Shown here: in pieces, positions 27,342 through 35,331 of the stretch | Position numbering within the stretch: position 1 is the stretch's first letter | Layout of the letters: each line of letters begins with the position of its first letter | Source of the DNA: Glaciecola sp049650345 | GTDB taxonomy: Bacteria; Pseudomonadota; Gammaproteobacteria; Enterobacterales; Alteromonadaceae | NCBI GenBank assembly: GCA_049650345.1 | Contig: JBARZY010000056.1 | Coordinates: 6,518 to 70,517, forward strand | Length of the DNA: 64,000 nt | Direction of reading: 5' to 3' | The notes under the pieces: model-generated | What the model saw: the letters and a program-made list of their open reading frames with translations, nothing else | The model's database searches: none | What the model was told of the DNA's origin: nothing | Program-made: the position numbers and the translations under genes

Positions 27342-28069
27342 TAGCTGACTCGCTTATAAATAATGTCCCACACACCGTGTCCTAGCTTTTGTCCACGCAC
27401 TTCAAATTTTGTGATTGGACGATACTGAGGGCGTTCTACAAATACATTTTCATTACTGTTTGGTGCCGTATTTTCGAAACCTTCAGCTTGTTGCATCACT
27501 TCTATCATATGATGCGCGTAGGGTTCCCAATCAGTAGCCATATGAAACTCGCCGCCTATTTTTAATTTTTGGCGAAGGTGAGCAACAAAGTCAGCCTGTA
27601 CTATACGGCGTTTATGATGACGTTTTTTGTGCCAAGGATCAGGAAAAAACAACTGCAAGCGATCAAGGCTATTGTTATCAATGCAGGTATCTAGCACTTC
27701 AATGGCATCGTGTTCAAACACGCGAAGGTTAGTTACTTCGGCCTCTTGCGCTGATGCTAAACATGCACCCACGCCAGGGCGATGCACTTCAATTCCTATA
27801 AAATCGGTATCGCGCGCTGCAGCGGCCATTTCAACTAGCGATTTGCCCATACCAAAACCAATTTCTAGCACCCGTTTTGCGCTACGCCCAAATACCTCGT
27901 CTAAATTAAGCAAGCCCTGGTCAATAGACAAGCCCATAGCAGGCCAGTTGTCGTCAATGGCTTTACCTTGCGCTTTGGTTAAGCGCCCTTCGCGTTTAAC
28001 AAAACTTTTTACTTTAGCGATATATACGCCGGCTGCACGGGCTTCTTCTTCAGAATTAAAGCGGCTCAT
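27341..28069 (-). CDS. trmB: tRNA (guanine-46-N7)-methyltransferase
   Basis: A 242-residue TrmB. It transfers a methyl group from SAM to N7 of G46 in the tRNA variable loop. Visible are the SAM site EIGFGMGKSLVEMA, the basic stretch FPDPWHKKRHHKRRIV that is the family hallmark, HMATDWEPYAHHM and the C-terminal TKFEVRGQKLGHGVWDI. First gene of the trmB-rsmC-glgA run and divergent from mutY across 206 bases, the usual gammaproteobacterial order. Confidence 0.96.
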   Translation of the reverse strand: MSRFNSEEEARAAGVYIAKVKSFVKREGRLTKAQGKAIDDNWPAMGLSIDQGLLNLDEVFGRSAKRVLEIGFGMGKSLVEMAAAARDTDFIGIEVHRPGVGACLASAQEAEVTNLRVFEHDAIEVLDTCIDNNSLDRLQLFFPDPWHKKRHHKRRIVQADFVAHLRQKLKIGGEFHMATDWEPYAHHMIEVMQQAEGFENTAPNSNENVFVERPQYRPITKFEVRGQKLGHGVWDIIYKRVS

Positions 28070-28275
28070 TATGATGTGGTCTCTTGCGGTTAGTTGTGTG
28101 TTGGCGCTGAAGCGGTGATAATGCGCGTATTATCCCAGTACTACTCATAAATGCAATTGCTAATATAAATTGCTGGTAGGCATTGGGCTTAAAGTGAAGT
28201 AAGCGGGTATAAAAATCCGCTAACAAGTTTATATGGTTGCAGGTAAGTGGCCACAATAATAAGGTTTTCGAGTTT

Positions 28276-29373
28276 ATGAGCGCCATTGGCGAGACATTTA
28301 ATTTTAGCCAGCAAGTGTTGAGTTGGTTCGACAAACACGGCAGAAAACACCTACCGTGGCAACAACAGCCAAACCGCTACTCGGTATGGGTGTCGGAAAT
28401 AATGCTGCAGCAAACACAAGTTACTACCGTAATACCGTATTTTATCACGTTCATGCACAAGTTCCCTACTGTGACCGATCTGGCTAATGCGCAGCAAGAT
28501 GACGTGCTGCATCTTTGGACCGGCCTTGGTTATTATGCCCGCGCTCGTAACCTGCATAAGGCCGCGCAAACGGTACGTGACGAACATGGGGGCGAATTCC
28601 CCAGTGAGTTTGAGCAAGTGCTTGCCTTACCCGGCATTGGAAAATCGACCGCAGCAGCGATATTGTCGTTGGCTGATAATCAAGCTTATATAATATTAGA
28701 TGGTAACGTGAAGCGCGTACTGGCAAGGTATTTTGCGATTGATGGCTGGCCCGGCAACAAAAAAGTAGAAGATAGCATGTGGCAACTGGCCGAAAGCCTA
28801 AAACCACAAGCACGGTTTAACCACTACACCCAAGCCATGATGGATTTGGGCGCTACGCTGTGTACTCGTAGTAAGCCAAAATGTGAAAGTTGTCCTGTAC
28901 AATCTCACTGTTTGGCTTACGCCCAAGGGCAGCAAGCCTTGTTTCCACATAAAAAACCGAAAAAACAAATACCCACCAAAACTACGCGTATGCTAATACC
29001 CTTTTACAATGGCCGCGTGTTGTTGCACAAACGTCCTGCTAGCGGTATCTGGGGAGGGTTGTGGGGTTTTTACGAAACCGATTGTACTGCCGACAATACG
29101 CCAGAATTGCTTGGTGAATTAAACACAAAAACACAGTTGGCAAGTCCAATAACAAACAGTACCATGCAGCCGCTAGCAGAATTTAAACATACGTTTAGTC
29201 ATTTTCACTTGTTAATTACGCCAGTATTGGTAAACCTTGAGCAAGCACCTGTTCAGAATGTGTCAGAGCAAGGTGAATCAGAGCAAATGTGGGTTGATAT
29301 TCACGCACCAAGTAACGTAGGGCTAGCCGCGCCAACAGTAAAAATTTTTAAACAACTCACAAGCATGTTTTAA
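28276..29373 (+). CDS. mutY: A/G-specific adenine DNA glycosylase
   Basis: A 365-residue MutY that removes adenine mispaired with 8-oxoguanine. Present are LPWQQQPNRYSVWVSEIMLQQTQV, the helix-hairpin-helix LPGIGKSTAAAIL with the catalytic Asp a few residues later (LDGNVKRVLAR), the 4Fe-4S ligands C-x6-C-x2-C-x5-C (CTRSKPKCESCPVQSHC) and a C-terminal NUDIX-like domain that reads 8-oxoG (FKHTFSHFHL). I chose ATG 28276 because homology starts just after it. yggX follows by 43 bases, as in E. coli. Confidence 0.96.
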   Translation: MSAIGETFNFSQQVLSWFDKHGRKHLPWQQQPNRYSVWVSEIMLQQTQVTTVIPYFITFMHKFPTVTDLANAQQDDVLHLWTGLGYYARARNLHKAAQTVRDEHGGEFPSEFEQVLALPGIGKSTAAAILSLADNQAYIILDGNVKRVLARYFAIDGWPGNKKVEDSMWQLAESLKPQARFNHYTQAMMDLGATLCTRSKPKCESCPVQSHCLAYAQGQQALFPHKKPKKQIPTKTTRMLIPFYNGRVLLHKRPASGIWGGLWGFYETDCTADNTPELLGELNTKTQLASPITNSTMQPLAEFKHTFSHFHLLITPVLVNLEQAPVQNVSEQGESEQMWVDIHAPSNVGLAAPTVKIFKQLTSMF

Positions 29374-29416
29374 TGCAAACAGTGAATACACTACAAATAT
29401 AAAAACGGATACCAAC

Positions 29417-29689
29417 ATGACCAGACAAGTACAATGTCAGCACCTAAACAAAGAAGCGCCAGGGCTTGATTTTCAGTTATACCCAGGTGACTTAGGCAAG
29501 CGTATTTTCGATAATATCTCAAAAGAAGCGTTCAGCATGTGGCAAAAAAAGCAAACCATGTTAATTAACGAAAATAAGCTAAATATGATGGAAGCCAACG
29601 ATCGTAAATTTTTAGAAGAAAAAATGGTCGCATTTTTGTTTGAAGGTATAGAGCCCACAATAGAAGGCTACGTACCGCCTACAAAATAG
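29417..29689 (+). CDS. yggX: Fe(2+)-trafficking/oxidative damage protection protein YggX
   Basis: A 90-residue YggX: EAPGLDFQLYPGDLGKRI, SKEAFSMWQKKQTMLINE and KLNMMEANDRKFLEE match the family throughout. The usual N-terminal cysteine (VQCQHL) is present. The protein helps protect Fe-S clusters from oxidation. Cotranscribed with mutY, whose own Fe-S cluster makes the pairing sensible. Confidence 0.97.
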   Translation: MTRQVQCQHLNKEAPGLDFQLYPGDLGKRIFDNISKEAFSMWQKKQTMLINENKLNMMEANDRKFLEEKMVAFLFEGIEPTIEGYVPPTK

Positions 29690-29739
29690 GCACTTAAACG
29701 TAAATTCGCAGTTAAACGCATAAAAACCGCAAAAACCTA

Positions 29740-29768
29740 TTGACTTGCGGCCCCAAAATCCGTTTAAT
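29740..29768 (+). promoter_or_regulatory. Promoter of tRNA-Phe
   Basis: TTGACT (29740-29745), 17 bases, TTTAAT (29763-29768), then a GC-rich discriminator (ACGCACCC), as in stringently controlled tRNA promoters. Transcription would start about 50 bases before the tRNA. Confidence 0.7.
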
Positions 29769-29826
29769 ACGCACCCACAGCGAAATACAGCGTTTAACGT
29801 AAAATTACGGTAAACCATACAGTTTT

Positions 29827-29902
29827 GCCTCGATAGCTCAGTTGGTAGAGCAGCGGATTGAAAATCCGCGTGTCCCTGGTTCGATCCCGGGTCGAGGCAC
29901 CA
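29827..29902 (+). tRNA. tRNA-Phe (GAA)
   Basis: A 76-base cloverleaf: acceptor GCCTCGA/TCGAGGC, D-arm GCTC/GAGC, anticodon stem GCGGA/TCCGC with loop TTGAAAA (anticodon GAA), T-arm CCTGG/CCGGG with TTCGATC, and an encoded CCA end. Confidence 0.97.
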
Positions 29903-29907
29903 TTATC

Positions 29908-29936
29908 AAAAGGCCCAACATATGTTGGGCCTTTTT
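29908..29936 (+). terminator. Rho-independent terminator of tRNA-Phe
   Basis: AAAAGGCCCAACAT pairs perfectly with ATGTTGGGCCTTTT and runs into TTTTT, five bases after the tRNA end. Confidence 0.95.
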
Positions 29937-29970
29937 CGTTTAGCTATAATAAGTTGTATAACGCTATAAT

Positions 29971-31665
29971 CTACTCACGCTCATAAACTACATTCCCGCC
30001 AACCACTGTCATCACATTCTCAGCTGTCAATATATCAGCCTCTGCAATGGTCATTAAATCGGCATTAAATATAGTAAAGTCGGCATACTTCCCCACTTCT
30101 ATTGAACCGCGTATGTTTTCTTGAAAGGCGCCATAGGCAGGCCATATGGTAAGCATTTTCAAGGCGGTTCGTCGTGAAACAGCCTGTTCTAAATGCCAGT
30201 TTTCGCCGTAGCTGCCGTCAAGGCGTTTGCGGGCAACGGCGGCATAAAATTCAATGCGGGGGTCGCCCACTTCTACTGGGGCGTCTGAGCCTGCAATAAC
30301 TTTCAAGCCTTTATTGATTAATGACTGCCACGGATAGGCGTATGCTAAACGGTCTTGGCCTAAGCGATCGCCGGCAAAGTTTAAGTCGCCTATGCCGTGG
30401 CTAGGTTGCATAGAGGGGATAACTTGTAAGTCAACAAATCGCTGTTGGTCGGTAGGTGTAATTACTTGAGCGTGTTCCATACGCCAGCGAATGTCGTTAC
30501 TTGCCCATTTGGCTTTGGGTACTGCTTCGTAAGCGGCTTCATACCAGTTTAGCAACGAGCGCACAGCACGGTCGCCAATTACGTGGGTTTGTACTTGCAC
30601 GCCATGTTCTAGCGCCTTATGAAGTACAGGTACTAAAGCTTCTTGGGTGATGCGGTTCATAAAGCCGTTATGCGGTGCATCGGCATAGTTTTCAATGAGT
30701 GCAGCACCGCGCGAACCGAGAGTGCCATCTATAAATACTTTTATACCACGTACATCAAACATATCATCGGCAGTGGTTTCACGCCCGCGTGTAAACATTT
30801 GTTCGGCTTCAAGTACGGGCACGGCTGCGTAGACTCTGTGCAGCATTTTTCCTTGTGCATGAATTTTTTGCATAAGATCAACTAGTTGATATGGCATGCC
30901 GGCATCTTGGGTTTGAGTCCAGCCCATGGCCGCATTCACTTGTAAGCCGCGCAAAAGGTTGTCGGTAAGGTATTCGTCGGTTTCTTGCGGAATAATCGCT
31001 CTAAAGGCGTTCATGGCGTTTGCTAGCACGTAGCCATTGGGTTCGCCAGATGCGTCGCGTTCAAACTTTCCGCCCTGTGGGTCGGGGGTATCTTTGGTAA
31101 TGCCGGCCAATGCTAAGGCTTTACTATTAACTAGGGCTGAAACACCGTCTGCGCGAGGCATAAAAAGTGGTTTGTTGGCACTGAATGCATCTACATCATG
31201 CTTGGTTAAAAAGCGTTGTTGGTCGGTCCATTCACGCTCAATCCAGCCTCTGCCGAGTATCCACTGTTCTTCGGGAATATTTTCTGCCCATTGTTTGATG
31301 GCGGTAACGGTTCGTTTTAGTGAAGGTAGCCCAAATAAACTCAATGTTTTTGTGCGCTTGCCCACGCCTTCAATATGTTGATGACTGTCGGTAAATCCGG
31401 CAAATACCGTGTTGTTGGGCATATTAAGTATACGCGCCTGCCCGCACATGTATTGTTTTGCCCCGGCGTTGCTGCCAACAAATATTATTTTTTGGTTTAA
31501 TACGGCCACAGCTTGCGCTGTCCATTGCTTATCGTTAGCGGTGTAAATAGTGGTGTTGTGTATGACTAAATCGGCTTTTTTGCATGTGTCATCATGCAGG
31601 GCGGCTTGCGTGGTAGCATTCGTGAGTAATAATAAAACGCTAATGGAAAAGCTTAATGTACGCAT
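29971..31665 (-). CDS. Exported amidohydrolase family 3 protein (YtcJ-like)
   Basis: A 564-residue metal-dependent amidohydrolase (amidohydro_3). A signal peptide covers residues 1-22 (cleavage near TQAA). The TIM-barrel metal site begins FTDSHQHIEGVG (HxH) and continues with later His residues (THVIGDRAV, MEHAQVI) and GSDAPVEVGDP near the C terminus. Relatives (YtcJ, AepA) have poorly defined substrates such as cyclic amides. It lies downstream of a TonB receptor on the same strand with a terminator between, so the two may be only partly cotranscribed. Substrate uptake by the receptor and periplasmic hydrolysis by this enzyme would make sense together. Confidence 0.85.
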   Translation of the reverse strand: MRTLSFSISVLLLLTNATTQAALHDDTCKKADLVIHNTTIYTANDKQWTAQAVAVLNQKIIFVGSNAGAKQYMCGQARILNMPNNTVFAGFTDSHQHIEGVGKRTKTLSLFGLPSLKRTVTAIKQWAENIPEEQWILGRGWIEREWTDQQRFLTKHDVDAFSANKPLFMPRADGVSALVNSKALALAGITKDTPDPQGGKFERDASGEPNGYVLANAMNAFRAIIPQETDEYLTDNLLRGLQVNAAMGWTQTQDAGMPYQLVDLMQKIHAQGKMLHRVYAAVPVLEAEQMFTRGRETTADDMFDVRGIKVFIDGTLGSRGAALIENYADAPHNGFMNRITQEALVPVLHKALEHGVQVQTHVIGDRAVRSLLNWYEAAYEAVPKAKWASNDIRWRMEHAQVITPTDQQRFVDLQVIPSMQPSHGIGDLNFAGDRLGQDRLAYAYPWQSLINKGLKVIAGSDAPVEVGDPRIEFYAAVARKRLDGSYGENWHLEQAVSRRTALKMLTIWPAYGAFQENIRGSIEVGKYADFTIFNADLMTIAEADILTAENVMTVVGGNVVYERE

Positions 31666-31698
31666 AAAATGTCCTTAATATATGAATAGTACTGGGGC

Positions 31699-31730
31699 AA
31701 AAAAAAGCCAACCGCATAGCGATTGGCTTT
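31699..31730 (-). terminator. Terminator after the TonB receptor
   Basis: Minus-strand AAAGCCAATCGC-TAT-GCGGTTGGCTTT hairpin followed by a T run (A run 31699-31706 on +). It separates the receptor from the amidohydrolase downstream. Confidence 0.9.
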
Positions 31731-31766
31731 ATAACAACATGAATTACCTAGCTAGGCAATGCTTGT

Positions 31767-34487
31767 TTAGTATACGTAGCGAGCTTGCACGTACCATGTG
31801 CCGCCGTTAAATCCAAACGGGCTAGCTTCTGAGTACAATTGGCCACTGCCACCTTGGCCTGGGTTTTCACGCGGGTAAGTGTCTAATAAGTTATCAACAC
31901 CCACTACCAGGTTTAAGTTGTCGTTAAACTGATATGACACCTGTGCGTCAATTAGTACTTCAGCACCCATATCATTTACGCCGTTACCTGTGTCATCCCA
32001 TGTACTATAGTAGTTGGCACGCAATAAGGTTCTAATTGCGCCTTCTGTATGGCTCCAAGAGATATTTGCACGGGTATTTGGCAATAAATCTTCAATGGCT
32101 TGTACACGTGAATCAGAGATTGGATTAACGGTACCTACACTATCCACTTCTGTTTTATTGTAGTTAGCTGCAATGGTAATGCGCGAATCGCCGCCCATAA
32201 AGTCAAAGTCAATGTTACCTACAACATCAATACCTGTTGTGGTGGTATCAAAGCTGTTTGAGAAGAATCTAAACTGTGATAAATCATCAAGACCAATAAA
32301 GTCTTGACGGTCAATTGTGCCGTTTGCATCAAGCTCTGCTAAGCCTTGTGATACGGAAGTGAAGTTAGAACCCACTCCGCCAGTAAAGTTTAGCGCATCT
32401 AAGAAATCAACGTTGGCACCCAGTGCTACGCGGTCAGTTAACTCTATATTGTAGTAGTCAACGGTCCAAGTTGAGCCTGCCACTTCAAAACCAATACCAA
32501 ACGAGAAGTTAGTTGCTTCTTCAGGGCCTAGCGCTGGTCTGCCGTTACCTGCGCTTTCTACAAAGTCTGCAGCCAGTTGGCCTGCAACAGAAGATAGCGG
32601 TAAGGTACCTTGGTCAATTAACACGCCGCCCACGTTTTGTGTTGTAACGTTGGTGATGTTAGCTTGGCCAGCCGTTGGCGCGTGGAAGCCTGTTGAGTAT
32701 GCAGCACGTAAACGCACTTCGTCACTCACATGATAAATACCAGCAAGTTTAAAGTCGGTGGTGTTACCAAATTCACTGAAGTCTTCTGCGCGTATAGCGG
32801 TTTGAACAGTAAGTTGCTCGGTAACATCTGCCTCTAGGTCAACATAAAACGCAGTACTGTCTTGCGACGCTGTGGTTGTTTCAGGGAAACCACCGAAACC
32901 GTTTGAGCTAGACGCAAAACCTTGGCTTGCCAAAGGGCCTAATGCAAAAGATGCTGCATCGCCAGCAAACAAATCAAACTCTTCTTCGCGATACTCTGCA
33001 CCAAATGCAATGTTCAAATCTGAATAAAGACCTGCATCTATGGTGTATACAAAGTTTGCGTTAAATAGTGTTTCGGTTTGTTCTTGACCACCAGGCACAA
33101 AATCACGTGGTGTATCTGGACCAAGAGAAGCATTAATGGTGTTGCTAATGGCAAAATCAGTGCGGTTTGAACCGCGCTGTGCACTTACATCATAATATAA
33201 GCCGTTACCTAAATCTAAATCACCACGGATACCAACGGTAATCGCTGAATCTTCATTGGTACCACCAAAACGAGGCGTAAAACCAGCGGGGATAGTTTCA
33301 ATAAATGAGAAACAGTTAGGATCTGCTACCACTTGAGCCAACAACGTTGGATCAGGAATAACACCGCCGCTGCCGCCTAACGGAATACCCGCAATACAAG
33401 AGCCGCCATTGTTTAAGCCGTCAAGGTCACCGACTAATACAGATGCTACGCCATCATCAGCAGCTAAACCTGTAGAAGGATCTACAACTGGCCCCCTATA
33501 TACATTGCTGCGCTGAGCAGAGCTTCCTGGCCCAACAGCATTCCGATAGAAGAAACCGCCGGTTACTTCACGCTCTGCATAGTTAGCAAACATATATGCT
33601 TCTGCAGTGTCGCTAATGTCAAACGCAGAGTTAATAAACACCTTTACGTCGCCATCTACATCAGGCTGTCCCCAATACTGTGGAAACTCGCTGGTGTAAG
33701 AGTTGATAAGTTGGAAGTCAGACACCGCGGTATAGCCGTTTTCAATTTGAAATGCTACGTCATCACGAACTACAGAACGAATGGTGCCGTCTACTTCACG
33801 TAGTTCAGCAGTAATATTTACAAAACCTGAATCGCCTAAAGGTAAACCACCGTTAGCAGAAAGCGTGTAGTTATCGCCGTCGCCTTCATAAGTAGAGCCG
33901 TATCTACCTTGTACTTCAAATCCTTCAGCTGAATCTTTCAGTATGAAGTTAAGCACGCCAGCAATCGCATCAGAGCCATATTGTGATGATGCGCCATCGC
34001 GCAGTACTTCAACGCGTTTAAGTGCCATACTCGGGATAGCTGAAATATCTACACCCTGTGCACCGTCAGAAATACCGCCGCCTAAGAATGAGATAATTGA
34101 ACCACGGTGACGACGCTTGCCATTTACCAGTACTAATACGTTATCTGGCGATAGGCCGCGCAAGTTAGCTGGGCGAACAATGGTTGCTGCATCACTAATA
34201 GGTTGGGTGTTTACATCAAATGAAGGTACGGCTGTACGTAGCATGTCTTGTACGTCGGCTGATGAGTTTTGTCTAAACTCGTCACCACTAATAACATCAA
34301 CTGGTACAGGTGAATCGGCCGCAGAGCGGTCGGTCATACGAGTACCGGTTACAATAATCTGTTCAGTGTCTGTATCATCTTCTTGTGCCATTACTTGTGT
34401 TGGCAAACTGGTTGCCAACGACGCGGCACAAGCTAAAAATAATGCACTTTTTTTGAACGTGCGTGTGTTGTTTTGCGTATTTTTCAT
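31767..34487 (-). CDS. TonB-dependent outer-membrane receptor
   Basis: A 906-residue TonB-dependent receptor. Signal peptide to about residue 34 (QVMAQ), a TonB-box-like EQIIVTGTR at about 43-51, plug domain (PVPVDVISGDEF, LRGLSPDNVLVLVNGKRRH, VEVLRDGASSQYGSDAIAGVLNFILK) and a long beta-barrel ending in the aromatic WYVQARYVY. It imports an unknown substrate across the outer membrane using the proton motive force. The inserted loop near residues 355-400 is rich in Gly and has paired cysteines. The amidohydrolase downstream is the best hint to its substrate class. Promoter lies within 34488-34853. Confidence 0.93.
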   Translation of the reverse strand: MKNTQNNTRTFKKSALFLACAASLATSLPTQVMAQEDDTDTEQIIVTGTRMTDRSAADSPVPVDVISGDEFRQNSSADVQDMLRTAVPSFDVNTQPISDAATIVRPANLRGLSPDNVLVLVNGKRRHRGSIISFLGGGISDGAQGVDISAIPSMALKRVEVLRDGASSQYGSDAIAGVLNFILKDSAEGFEVQGRYGSTYEGDGDNYTLSANGGLPLGDSGFVNITAELREVDGTIRSVVRDDVAFQIENGYTAVSDFQLINSYTSEFPQYWGQPDVDGDVKVFINSAFDISDTAEAYMFANYAEREVTGGFFYRNAVGPGSSAQRSNVYRGPVVDPSTGLAADDGVASVLVGDLDGLNNGGSCIAGIPLGGSGGVIPDPTLLAQVVADPNCFSFIETIPAGFTPRFGGTNEDSAITVGIRGDLDLGNGLYYDVSAQRGSNRTDFAISNTINASLGPDTPRDFVPGGQEQTETLFNANFVYTIDAGLYSDLNIAFGAEYREEEFDLFAGDAASFALGPLASQGFASSSNGFGGFPETTTASQDSTAFYVDLEADVTEQLTVQTAIRAEDFSEFGNTTDFKLAGIYHVSDEVRLRAAYSTGFHAPTAGQANITNVTTQNVGGVLIDQGTLPLSSVAGQLAADFVESAGNGRPALGPEEATNFSFGIGFEVAGSTWTVDYYNIELTDRVALGANVDFLDALNFTGGVGSNFTSVSQGLAELDANGTIDRQDFIGLDDLSQFRFFSNSFDTTTTGIDVVGNIDFDFMGGDSRITIAANYNKTEVDSVGTVNPISDSRVQAIEDLLPNTRANISWSHTEGAIRTLLRANYYSTWDDTGNGVNDMGAEVLIDAQVSYQFNDNLNLVVGVDNLLDTYPRENPGQGGSGQLYSEASPFGFNGGTWYVQARYVY

Positions 34488-34740
34488 ACGACTCCCCTAT
34501 GTGTATAACAATGTAATTATTGTGTGACTGATTGTGGATTAACGCCGCAGCATGTTATTTTGTTTTCTTGTTGGCGTTAGTTGTTCGTTACTCTTTTTTT
34601 CTAATTAACGAGATGTTTATTGAACAAATCTGTGTATATGTGTGATGGTCATCCTTAATATAAGATCTAAACCTCATATTTTGCAAGTTTTATCATACAT
34701 GTACGTTTAAGAAATTAATGTTTGTTAACAGGGCGCAGTT

Positions 34741-34831
34741 AAACATACTATTTGTTAACAGTATGTTTACTTTGTGAGCGTGTGAAAGGTCATACTGCTA
34801 GGGAATGTACGCCAAAGGTATTAGCAGTATG
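34741..34831. repeat. Two tandem inverted repeats sharing CATACT/AGTATG
   Basis: AAACATACT (34741-34749) pairs with AGTATGTTT (34760-34768), and CATACTGCTA (34791-34800) pairs with TAGCAGTATG (34822-34831); both are perfect. The common CATACT/AGTATG core would allow the two to swap partners. They lie in the 366-base gap 34488-34853, after the last gene of the four-gene membrane operon and before the TonB receptor. No T run follows either stem. Apart from these, I see no gene in the gap. Confidence 0.6.
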
Positions 34832-34853
34832 TTTTAAGGTAAGGATGTAAACG

Positions 34854-35147
34854 TTATTCGGCGTTGCGCTCAATTTCCAATAAGGCCATCATGAGTTTGC
34901 GCTCTTGCGGAGAAAGCTTAGCCAAGGCTTTTTTCATATTGGCTTGATACTGCGCCAACGTAGCTTTGTCACTAGCAATTACTGTATCAAGCGTTTGCTC
35001 GTATTTTATTAGTAAGGCATTTAGTTTTTGTGTGTTTTGCATATTTGCAACATGACTCGAGTAAGCTAAATACATGGCAATACACAAGGCAATAAATGTA
35101 GAAATATCAAACTTGAAGGTAAAGAAGCTTGGCTTGGTTTCAGTCAT
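34854..35147 (-). CDS. Small bitopic membrane protein of unknown function (four-gene operon, 4th)
   Basis: 97 residues, not recognised. One transmembrane helix at about residues 12-34 (FDISTFIALCIAMYLAYS) is followed by a long amphipathic helix rich in Lys, Glu and Ala (LNALLIKYEQTLDTV to ALLEIERNAE) that is likely a coiled coil. Its start overlaps the end of the preceding 63-residue gene by eight bases. Together with that gene it looks like a pair of small helical subunits that could flank the large membrane protein encoded upstream. Confidence 0.7.
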   Translation of the reverse strand: MTETKPSFFTFKFDISTFIALCIAMYLAYSSHVANMQNTQKLNALLIKYEQTLDTVIASDKATLAQYQANMKKALAKLSPQERKLMMALLEIERNAE

Positions 35148-35331
35148 TTTTTAATTCCATAATCATTGATACTTTGAGTTTTAAAATTTCAGCTTGCTGG
35201 GCGGCTTTTACAAGTGCGTTGCGTTCTTGAAAGTGAAAATATTGTAGGCCGGCAAACAGCATTACCATCATCAGCAAAAATAAGATGTTTTCACAGAACC
35301 AGTTTTTTATTAGCTTTGTTAAATACGTCAT
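35140..35331 (-). CDS. Small bitopic membrane protein of unknown function (four-gene operon, 3rd)
   Basis: 63 residues, not recognised. A transmembrane helix (about residues 14-31, ENILFLLMMVMLFAGLQYF) precedes a charged helix (ERNALVKAAQQAEILKLKVSM). The start codon overlaps the stop of the 853-residue gene (TAATG) and its end overlaps the next gene by eight bases, so translation is coupled. The tight packing is the main evidence that this short gene is real. Confidence 0.65.
   Translation of the reverse strand: MTYLTKLIKNWFCENILFLLMMVMLFAGLQYFHFQERNALVKAAQQAEILKLKVSMIMELKND

Noticed and set aside
29827..29902. tRNA-Phe as an integration site for an adjacent mobile island
   Set aside because: The tRNA has its own terminator, no integrase or direct repeat of its 3' end is seen nearby, and the genes to its right look like ordinary chromosomal genes.
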